Source of the DNA: Lachnospiraceae bacterium
GTDB lineage: Bacteria > Bacillota > Clostridia > Lachnospirales > Lachnospiraceae
Assembly (NCBI GenBank): GCA_024691065.1
Contig: JAILOA010000329.1
Coordinates: forward strand, 1-11,268
Length of the DNA: 11,268 nucleotides
Direction of reading: 5' to 3'
Part shown: positions 6,423 through 11,268 of the stretch, piece by piece
How positions within the stretch are numbered: position 1 is the first letter of the stretch
Layout: every line of letters starts with the position of its first letter
Notes under the pieces: model-generated
Databases searched by the model: none
What the model was told of the DNA's origin: nothing
The model's input: only the letters and a program-made list of their open reading frames with translations
Position numbers and translations under genes: made by a program

Positions 6423-7088
6423 ATGACACATATTATGATTGATTTGGAAATGAATAAGGTAAAACATCAGGCCAATGAAGAAGGTAACCGCATTTCCAAT
6501 GAAATAATTGAAATTGGTGCCGTAAAAATGAATGATAAGTTTGAGGTCATAGATAAATTTCAAAGCTATGTAAAGCCTGAATATGCAACAATCAGTCCGG
6601 TCATTACGAGGATTACCAAGATTACCGATGAGACAGTTAAGGATGCACCGAAATTATTAGATGCTATGGAAAGCTTCGTGAAATGGATTGGCGAGGATGA
6701 TGTTACTTATTACAGCTGGAGTATGACAGATTTAAGACAGTTTAGATCAGAGCTTACCTACAAGAATATGTATTTGGATATTCTAAAAAAAATGGAGAAC
6801 AACTGGGTGGATTTTCAGGCGGAATACAGCGAGTTGCTTAATATTAAGAGAAGTATAAAGCTTAAGGATGCGGTTTCTTCGGCAGATTATAAGTTTACGG
6901 GCGCTCCTCACACAGCCTTGGCGGATGCGGTGAATACTGCCGAAATTCTTATTCTTTCCAAGAATAAAGAAAAATTCCAAAAGGTTATGAAACCGGTAAT
7001 CGATTTATTTAAACCATATAGCGGTGGAAATACTTTAGGTGCTATGTGTGCTGATTTTTTTGATGATTATAAGCCGGAGAGTGAGTAA
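6423..7088 (+). CDS. DEDDh-family 3'-5' exonuclease (KapD/ERI-like)
   Basis: The 221-residue protein is a stand-alone DEDDh exonuclease domain: ExoI MIDLEM (D7, E9), ExoII YSWSMTDLRQF (D103) and ExoIII HTALADAVNTAEIL (H163, D168). All five catalytic positions of this two-metal nuclease family are present. The early strand order (IIEIGAVKMND, FQSYVKP, ITKITDETV) matches the DnaQ/KapD/ERI group, whose members trim RNA or DNA 3' ends; the substrate here is unknown. ATG 6423 is chosen because AGAAGG at 6411-6416 is six bases upstream; an in-frame ATG at 6399 would add eight residues with no good binding site. The next gene starts four bases after the stop, suggesting coupling to the carboxypeptidase gene. 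No partner explains a joint function. Confidence 0.88.
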   Translation: MTHIMIDLEMNKVKHQANEEGNRISNEIIEIGAVKMNDKFEVIDKFQSYVKPEYATISPVITRITKITDETVKDAPKLLDAMESFVKWIGEDDVTYYSWSMTDLRQFRSELTYKNMYLDILKKMENNWVDFQAEYSELLNIKRSIKLKDAVSSADYKFTGAPHTALADAVNTAEILILSKNKEKFQKVMKPVIDLFKPYSGGNTLGAMCADFFDDYKPESE

Positions 7089-7092
7089 TTTT

Positions 7093-8703
7093 ATGGGAAA
7101 TAAAAAGAAATATTATGAATCTTTCAGAATTACCGGGACTTTGTTTAGTGTGATTCAGGCATTTGTGCTCGTTTTACTGCTTAGCTTTGGAATGGTTGGC
7201 CGGGTTGGTTTTAATGTTCCTTATGCAAATGCAGCGAGTGCCGGGGTTAAAAATATTACCTCTAATGCTTATGTGATTTCGGATTCTAATACCGGAGAGG
7301 TATATTATTCAAAAAATATGTACAAGAAAATCTATCCTGCAAGTACTGTTAAGATTTTGACGGCGGTTGTGACGGTAGAAAAGCTTGATATGAAAAAAAG
7401 AATTGCATTTAGCAGTTATATGAGGGCTCAGGTCAATAATACCGGGGCATCTTGCAATAATCTTAAAATCGGAACTAAGTATACGGTCTATGATTATTTG
7501 AATATGCTTCTCATCTGTTCGGATGCCGATTCTGCGGTCGCTCTGGCGGTTGGATGTGCCGGAAATGTACCGAATTTCGCGAATTTAATGAATGCTAAAG
7601 CGAAGGAAATCGGAATGAATTCGTCACATTTTGATAATCCGGTCGGGCTTGATAAGGGTAGCGGATATCCGAATACTTATGCGACGGCGCGTGATTTTGC
7701 GGTGCTTGCGAGGTATGCAATGACCTTGCCCGAGATAAGGGAAATAGTTGCAAAGGCAAAGTATAAGGTGCCTAAGACAGGCAGTGCAAAGAGTTTCACT
7801 GTTCATAGCACCAATGCATTTTACAGCAAGCTAAGTTATGGTAAATATAATAAAAAAATATATAAGATTATAGGTCTAAAGACCGGATATACATTTGCTT
7901 CGGGGCGCACGCTGATTGCGGTTGCGCGCGATAAGAGCGGGCACGAGGTTATATGTTCTTTCTTCGGGGCAAAGTATGATTCGCAAAAATATATCGATAT
8001 CAGGAAGCTTTTCGATTATACATTTTCTCAGGATGTAACTGAGGATATTATTTTGAAGCAGGGCTTTTTTGATATGAGGCTAAAGGAAAATGAGCAACTA
8101 ATCAATGCATTTTTAAATGATAATTTGCTCGATTATTCGAAAAATTTTAATCCAACCAATACTGCCGGCGCTGAGTTTATACAGGATTTGATTGTCGGGG
8201 TTTGTGATTTGAAAAAGAGTGAAATCACGATAAGTAATACTGACGGCGCACAGGGTATTAGTCTCTTAGAGCTTGCAAATTCGCTTGGTTTAAAGCTTAG
8301 GACGAAGGCGGAAGCTAATGATTTAACTGTTAATGGTAAGAAGGTTTCATTGCCGATTGAGACTGAGATAAATGAGATTATGAGTAGTATCGGAAATGTT
8401 CCTGAAGAGATTTCTGCCGATGAAAGGCTGAATATGGCGATGCTTTTTAAGGCCGGTATATTGGCGCTTAAAAAGAAGACGGCCGGCGGTAAAAATTATT
8501 CCAGGGACTTTACTTACGAGGTTGAAGAGAAGAATGGTAGTGTGAAGTCGGCATTTATTGAGTTTGATAATCAAAAGAGTGTTAAGAACAGTCTTAAGAA
8601 TGGGAAGGTTCCATTTGAGAGTATAATTATAGATGGATATAATCGTGTCTTCAATAAAGAAGAAGCGGTTAAGATATCCGCCTCCTGCCAGACTATTTGG
8701 TAG
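7093..8703 (+). CDS. D-Ala-D-Ala carboxypeptidase-like protein (peptidase S11), with variant SxN motif and long C-terminal region
   Basis: Low-molecular-weight penicillin-binding proteins of family S11 trim the terminal D-Ala from peptidoglycan stem peptides outside the membrane. From ATG 7093 (536 residues) there is a signal/membrane segment (about 13-38) with a possible cleavage site after ANA (45-47). The SxxK nucleophile motif STVK (84-87) lies in YPASTVKILTA, and the KTG motif (263-265) in GLKTGYTFASG. The middle motif, normally SGN in 'LL..SGNDAANALA', reads SDA (143-145) in LLICSDADSAVALA, so the Asn is missing. HFDNPVGLD and ATARDFAVLARYAM match the family. Residues from about 330 to 536 form a lysine-rich C-terminal region I do not recognise. 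GTG 7081 would add four residues; ATG 7093 fits the extent of the protein better. It follows the exonuclease gene by four bases. Fold is confident; enzymatic activity is uncertain. Confidence 0.88.
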   Translation: MGNKKKYYESFRITGTLFSVIQAFVLVLLLSFGMVGRVGFNVPYANAASAGVKNITSNAYVISDSNTGEVYYSKNMYKKIYPASTVKILTAVVTVEKLDMKKRIAFSSYMRAQVNNTGASCNNLKIGTKYTVYDYLNMLLICSDADSAVALAVGCAGNVPNFANLMNAKAKEIGMNSSHFDNPVGLDKGSGYPNTYATARDFAVLARYAMTLPEIREIVAKAKYKVPKTGSAKSFTVHSTNAFYSKLSYGKYNKKIYKIIGLKTGYTFASGRTLIAVARDKSGHEVICSFFGAKYDSQKYIDIRKLFDYTFSQDVTEDIILKQGFFDMRLKENEQLINAFLNDNLLDYSKNFNPTNTAGAEFIQDLIVGVCDLKKSEITISNTDGAQGISLLELANSLGLKLRTKAEANDLTVNGKKVSLPIETEINEIMSSIGNVPEEISADERLNMAMLFKAGILALKKKTAGGKNYSRDFTYEVEEKNGSVKSAFIEFDNQKSVKNSLKNGKVPFESIIIDGYNRVFNKEEAVKISASCQTIW

Positions 8704-8716
8704 GAAAAAGAATGAA

Positions 8717-8862
8717 ATCCCGATGCTTTTTTGGAAAAGATAGTCCCGGGGAAACCGGAAAAAAGCATCGGAAAGAGGAAAAAGACGCAATCCCGATGCT
8801 TTTTGAAGAAATCAGGCCATGGAAGAATAAGAAAAAAGCATCGGAAAGAGGAAACATAGAAT
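8717..8862 (+). repeat. Two-copy 73-bp tandem repeat, each copy a long hairpin, upstream of fabV
   Basis: Copy 1 (8717-8789) and copy 2 (8790-8862) share exact ends but diverged centres. Each has CCGATGCTTTTT on the left and AAAAAGCATCGG on the right. This gives a perfect 13-bp stem at 8720-8732/8759-8771 and a 12-bp stem at 8793-8804/8833-8844, with loops of 26 and 28 bases. GGAAAGAGGAAA follows each right arm. Neither stem is followed by a T-run, so they are not ordinary terminators in the forward direction. The left arm of one copy can also pair with the right arm of the other, allowing alternative folds. The pair occupies most of the 183-base gap between the carboxypeptidase gene and fabV and ends about 11 bases before the fabV ribosome binding site. 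Confidence 0.88.
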
Positions 8863-8886
8863 TTACAAAAATGAGAGGTGCAAAAA

Positions 8887-10068
8887 ATGATAGTTAAACC
8901 AAAATCAAAAGGTTTCATTTGTGCGACAGCACATCCGGTTGGTTGCAAGGCCGACGTAAAAAATCAAATCGAGTATGTTAAGAAGATGCCAAAAACCGAA
9001 GGTGTAAAGAATGCATTGATTATCGGTGCTTCAATGGGATATGGCTTATCTACAAGAATTGCTGCGGCTTATTCCGCAAATGCAGCGACTCTCGGAGTTA
9101 TCTTCGACAAGCCTTCAAAGGGCGAGAAACGTACCGCAACCGCAGGCTGGTATAACACGGTTGCATTTGAAGAATTTGCAAAGGAAGATGGACTTTATGC
9201 TAAGACCATCAACGGAGATGCTTATTCTGCAGAGGTTAAGGAGCAGGTAATAAGTACCATTAAGGAGGACCTTGGACAGGTTGATTTGGTGGTTTACAGT
9301 ATCGCTGCACCACGTAGAACAGTTGCTGACGGAACTACTTATTCATCGGTGTTAAAGACGGTTGGAGAGTCCTATACAAACCGTACAATAGACTTAAGAA
9401 ATAACGAAATTACAGATGTTACAATTGAGCCGGCTACAGAAGAAGAAGTAAATGCAACAATTAAGGTTATGGGTGGCGAAGATTGGAAAGACTGGATTGA
9501 TGCATTGAATGATGCAGGAGTTCTTGCTCCAAATGCAAAGACGGTAGCTTATTCTTACATAGGACCTGTTATTACACATGCAATTTATAAGGATGGTTCA
9601 ATCGGTCAGGCTAAGAAGGACTTATATAAGACTGCTGATGAGATGAATGGAAAGTACAACGGACTTACAGCTGTTGTATCAGTAAATAAAGCTGTTGTAA
9701 CACAGGCAAGTGCCGCAATTCCAATCGTTCCATTGTACATTTCTCTCTTATTCAAGGTTATGAAAGAGAAGGGAAATCATGAAGGTTGCTGTGAGCAGAT
9801 GTACAGAATGCTTCATGACAAGCTTATGCATGAGGGTGGTCCTATTGTTGACGAGAGCAGACTTATCCGTGTTGATGATTACGAGATGGAACCTGATGTT
9901 CAGGCCAAGGTGGCTGAGCTTTGGGATAAAGTGAACACTGAGAATATCAAGGAACTCGGTGATATCGATGGATATTGGGAAGACTTCTTCAAGATTTTCG
10001 GATTCGGAATCGACGGCGTTGACTACGATGCAGATGTTGATATAAATGTAGAAGGAAATTTTTTATAA
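8887..10068 (+). CDS. fabV: NADH-dependent trans-2-enoyl-CoA/ACP reductase (FabV/TER family)
   Basis: FabV/TER enzymes reduce the trans-2 double bond of enoyl-ACP or enoyl-CoA (for example crotonyl-CoA to butyryl-CoA) with NADH. The 393 residues match the family's ~400. Landmarks: N-terminal IVKPKSKGFICATAHPVGC, the dinucleotide loop LIIGASMGYGLSTRIAAAY (44-62), LGVIFDKPSKGEKRTATAGW (69-88), VVYSIAAPRR (135-144), and the catalytic Tyr-x8-Lys in IYKDGSIGQAKK (Y234, K243) that distinguishes this family from classical FabI. ATG 8887 is supported by GAGAGG (8873-8878), eight bases upstream. Two large hairpins precede it and a strong terminator follows. In anaerobic Clostridia this may serve either fatty-acid synthesis or butyrate formation independently of Bcd-Etf; sequence alone does not separate the two. 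Its codons look more optimised (many AAG, GGA, GTT) than those of neighbouring genes, hinting at high expression. Confidence 0.96.
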   Translation: MIVKPKSKGFICATAHPVGCKADVKNQIEYVKKMPKTEGVKNALIIGASMGYGLSTRIAAAYSANAATLGVIFDKPSKGEKRTATAGWYNTVAFEEFAKEDGLYAKTINGDAYSAEVKEQVISTIKEDLGQVDLVVYSIAAPRRTVADGTTYSSVLKTVGESYTNRTIDLRNNEITDVTIEPATEEEVNATIKVMGGEDWKDWIDALNDAGVLAPNAKTVAYSYIGPVITHAIYKDGSIGQAKKDLYKTADEMNGKYNGLTAVVSVNKAVVTQASAAIPIVPLYISLLFKVMKEKGNHEGCCEQMYRMLHDKLMHEGGPIVDESRLIRVDDYEMEPDVQAKVAELWDKVNTENIKELGDIDGYWEDFFKIFGFGIDGVDYDADVDINVEGNFL

Positions 10069-10072
10069 TTTG

Positions 10073-10131
10073 AAGAAAGAAAGCTGATGATTATAAAGAA
10101 AGCTGATGATTATAAAGAAGCTGATAATTCA
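10073..10131 (+). repeat. Short tandem repeat (~19 bp, three copies) after fabV
   Basis: GAAAGCTGATGATTATAAA occurs twice with a 19-base step (AGCTGATGAT at 10082 and 10101), followed by a third, altered copy (AGCTGATAAT at 10119, 18-base step). It lies right after the fabV stop. The rest of the gap, 10132-10210, is AT-rich with no ORF or clear signal before the terminator. Confidence 0.8.
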
Positions 10132-10208
10132 TTTAAACATAGTTTCACTTCACATTTAAGCAAGATTCGAAGAAGATTAAATAATGTTAGCTTTAAGTAT
10201 AAAAAATA

Positions 10209-10246
10209 AAAAAGGGGCTGGTCGATTAAGACCAGCCTGTTTTTAT
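10209..10246. terminator. Bidirectional intrinsic terminator between convergent fabV and ispF
   Basis: A perfect 8-bp GC-rich stem, GGCTGGTC/GACCAGCC (10216-10223 and 10230-10237) with a GATTAA loop, is followed by TGTTTTTAT on the plus strand and preceded by an A-rich run (AAATAAAAAAGG). It therefore yields a U-tract after the hairpin in both directions and should end transcription of fabV from the left and of ispF from the right. Confidence 0.9.
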
Positions 10247-10268
10247 AAGCTTATATCGATATTGCTTA

Positions 10269-10817
10269 CTATTGATTTTTGTTAGCGTGCGGACAAACAC
10301 TGCAACCACTGCAACCACCGGCAAGAGCATCTTTTTGGTAGTCAAACATAGATGATAGCATACAAACAGCCTGCGCGGAGATTCCAAGTCCTTCGCCTGT
10401 AAAGCCCATTCCTTCTTCGGTTGTAGCCTTTACATTAACCTGGTTTAAATCAATTTCCAGGGCGTTTGCTATATTTTCCCGCATTTTATCTATGTGAGGT
10501 CTCATCTTAGGAGCTTGAGCAATAATTGTTGCGTCAACATTTTCAATTACATAAAGCTCGTCGGTAAGCATATTCTTTACTTCTTTAAGTAGCATCAGAC
10601 TGTCAGCACCCTTGTATTTCGGGTCTGTGTCAGGGAAATGTTTTCCTATGTCACCAAGGGCGGCAGCACCTAAAAGTGCATCTGAAATAGCATGCAAGAG
10701 TACATCAGCGTCCGAATGTCCCAGAAGTCCCTTTTCATATTCGATTTCAACACCACCAATAATAAGCTTTCTGCCTTCAACTAATTTATGTACATCATAG
10801 CCTGTTCCAACTCTCAT
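10269..10817 (-). CDS. ispF: 2-C-methyl-D-erythritol 2,4-cyclodiphosphate synthase IspF with Cys-rich tail
   Basis: IspF cyclises CDP-methylerythritol 2-phosphate to the 2,4-cyclodiphosphate with loss of CMP, in the MEP isoprenoid pathway. Landmarks: MRVGTGYDVHKL with metal ligands D8 and H10, LLGHSDADVLLHAISDALLG (31-50) with H42, ALGDIGKHFPDTDP (53-66), VDATIIAQAPKM (94-105), and the nucleotide-site segment KATTEEGMGFTGEGLGISA (130-148). The core ends near residue 158, as in normal ~157-160-residue homologues. The protein then continues for about 24 residues, including GGCSGCSVCPHANK with C169, C172, C175 and H177, resembling a metal-binding motif. The start is supported by AAAGGATG upstream on the minus strand (complement of 10825-10832). 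The gene is convergent with fabV and downstream of the terminated tRNA pair, so it likely has its own promoter, which I could not define. Confidence 0.96.
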   Translation of the reverse strand: MRVGTGYDVHKLVEGRKLIIGGVEIEYEKGLLGHSDADVLLHAISDALLGAAALGDIGKHFPDTDPKYKGADSLMLLKEVKNMLTDELYVIENVDATIIAQAPKMRPHIDKMRENIANALEIDLNQVNVKATTEEGMGFTGEGLGISAQAVCMLSSMFDYQKDALAGGCSGCSVCPHANKNQ

Positions 10818-10852
10818 ATCAAGTCATCCTTTCTATATTTTCTAAATTCTAA

Positions 10853-10950
10853 TGTGGTTTGTTGGTTTTTAATCTGATAAATTTGATTTAGCAAATTTCA
10901 AATACCGGATAAACCAACAAAAATCCACAAACACTGTGTGTTTCCGGAAA
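10853..10950. other. Palindrome-dense leader region upstream of ispF
   Basis: The gap between ispF and the tRNA terminator contains nested inverted repeats. TTTGTTGGTTT (10858-10868) pairs perfectly with AAACCAACAAA (10911-10921), with TGTGG/CCACA just outside (10853-10857 and 10925-10929). Within the loop is AAATTTG/CAAATTT (10879-10885 and 10892-10898). Beside it are AAACAC/GTGTTT (10929-10934 and 10938-10943) and the palindrome TTTCCGGAAA (10941-10950). It may be an mRNA leader structure or operator region for ispF. No known riboswitch was recognised and no firm promoter could be assigned. Confidence 0.5.
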
Positions 10951-10970
10951 TTTAAAATATCTCAAATATC

Positions 10971-11001
10971 AAAAAAGGTCATCCACATCATGGATGACCT
11001 T
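10971..11001 (-). terminator. Intrinsic terminator of the tRNA-Val/tRNA-Met unit
   Basis: Read on the minus strand, AAGGTCATCCA/TGGATGACCTT (11001 down to 10975, an 11-bp perfect stem with a 5-base loop) is followed by a run of six T residues (complement of 10971-10976, partly overlapping the stem). It lies six bases after the end of tRNA-Met. Confidence 0.92.
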
Positions 11002-11006
11002 AGTAG

Positions 11007-11080
11007 TAGCGGAAGGGAGATTTGAACTCTCGACACCACGGGTATGAACCGTGTGCTCTAGCCAACTGAGCTATTCCGCC
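11007..11080 (-). tRNA. tRNA-Met (CAT anticodon, elongator type)
   Basis: On the minus strand the 74 bases fold as a full cloverleaf: acceptor GGCGGAA/TTCCGCT, D-stem GCTC/GAGC, anticodon stem CACGG/CCGTG with loop TTCATAC (anticodon CAT), T-loop TTCAAAT, discriminator A. The anticodon stem lacks the three G-C pairs of an initiator and position 1-72 is G-T rather than the initiator mismatch; GGCGGAATAGCTCAG and the GCTA end match elongator tRNA-Met of Firmicutes rather than the lysidine tRNA-Ile. The T-stem GAGAG/CTCCC contains one A-C mismatch. CCA is not encoded. A37 after U36 makes it a plausible t6A substrate. Four bases separate it from tRNA-Val. Confidence 0.95.
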
Positions 11081-11084
11081 ACGA

Positions 11085-11157
11085 TGGGACCTATAGGGCT
11101 CGAACCTATGACCCTCTGCTTGTAAGGCAGATGCTCTCCCAGCTGAGCTAAGATCCC
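11085..11157 (-). tRNA. tRNA-Val (TAC anticodon)
   Basis: On the minus strand the 73 bases form acceptor GGGATCT/AGGTCCC (one T-G pair), D-stem GCTC/GAGC, anticodon stem TCTGC/GCAGA with loop CTTACAA (anticodon TAC), T-stem ATAGG/CCTAT with loop TTCGAGC, and discriminator A. CCA is not encoded. It is the first gene of a two-tRNA transcription unit with tRNA-Met. Confidence 0.96.
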
Positions 11158-11208
11158 ATGACAAAAAAAGTTTAAAAAAGTTCTGCTTGAAATTCAAGCG
11201 ACTTGAAT

Positions 11209-11237
11209 ATATTAACAAATAAAGGTTGTGTTGTCAA
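11209..11237 (-). promoter_or_regulatory. Promoter of the tRNA-Val/tRNA-Met unit
   Basis: On the minus strand a perfect -35 TTGACA (complement of 11232-11237) is followed after exactly 17 bases by TAATAT (complement of 11209-11214; four of six matches to TATAAT). It lies about 52 bases before the mature 5' end of tRNA-Val. A 15-base palindrome with 7-bp arms, GCTTGAA/TTCAAGC (11185-11199), lies just downstream of the expected start of transcription and would form a small hairpin in the 5' leader. Confidence 0.8.
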
Positions 11238-11268
11238 GTTTTTTTTAAATATTAATCTATTTTCTTCG

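Noticed and set aside
8720..8771. Intrinsic terminator after the carboxypeptidase gene
   Set aside because: The stem is followed by GGAAAGAGG rather than a T-run on the plus strand; the T-run lies inside the stem.
8697..8897. Plus-strand ORF of 66 codons between the carboxypeptidase gene and fabV
   Set aside because: It runs through the two 73-bp hairpin repeats, whose period is not a multiple of three, so the copies are read in different frames. Composition is Lys-rich low complexity and there is no good ribosome binding site.
8347..8948. Two overlapping minus-strand ORFs (147 and 125 codons) opposite the carboxypeptidase gene end and the gap
   Set aside because: They overlap each other and the coding strand, and are rich in Phe and Leu from antisense A/G-rich DNA. 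They match nothing recognisable.
11000..11218. Minus-strand ORF of 72 codons across the tRNA pair
   Set aside because: It is the well-known spurious translation of tRNA genes (GIAQLARAHGS-type peptide), not a protein gene.

Overview
The window looks like chromosome of a low-to-moderate-GC Firmicute, most likely a Lachnospiraceae member related to Butyrivibrio. This placement is an inference. It rests on the t6A cluster order, AAGG/GAGG-type ribosome binding sites, a GH3 plant-polysaccharide enzyme, a NADH-dependent trans-2-enoyl-CoA reductase (FabV/TER) and general protein character. No phage, plasmid, transposase or CRISPR locus is present.

Layout. Bases 1-574 are the 3' end of a GH3 glycosidase. 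At 664-1974, behind its own extended -10 promoter, lies a membrane-anchored HtrA-like protein with a PDZ domain in which all three catalytic positions appear substituted. A t6A/tRNA-maturation block follows: tsaE (2101-2550), a ~190-bp structured repeat element in the gap, then tsaB-rimI-rnz as overlapping genes (2918-4987), then tsaD (5158-6186). Next come a DEDDh exonuclease (6423-7088) and an adjoining D-Ala-D-Ala carboxypeptidase-like protein (7093-8703). fabV (8887-10068) ends at a bidirectional terminator shared with the convergent ispF (10269-10817, minus). The right end is a minus-strand tRNA-Val/tRNA-Met pair (11157 to 11007) with a clear promoter and a strong intrinsic terminator.

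How the genes work together. TsaE, TsaB and TsaD form the threonylcarbamoyl-transfer complex that makes t6A37 in tRNAs reading ANN codons. TsaC/Sua5 is not in this window. RimI is the usual companion GNAT, and RNase Z, which matures tRNA 3' ends, sits inside the cluster. The tRNA-Met at the right end is itself a plausible t6A substrate, and neither tRNA encodes CCA, so both fit RNase Z processing. The other genes serve envelope biology (HtrA-like protein, carboxypeptidase), acyl-CoA/fatty-acid reduction (FabV) and the MEP isoprenoid pathway (IspF).

The most unusual features are: (i) the HtrA-like pseudoprotease; (ii) the foldback element with terminal inverted repeats after tsaE; (iii) a different local tandem repeat in nearly every intergenic gap (68 bp, 81 bp, 73 bp, 19 bp), one of which swallows the tsaD stop codon and one of which forms two hairpins with conserved arms before fabV; (iv) an IspF with a CxxCxxC tail; and (v) a carboxypeptidase with SDA in place of the SxN motif. 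I see no convincing new defence or mobile system.
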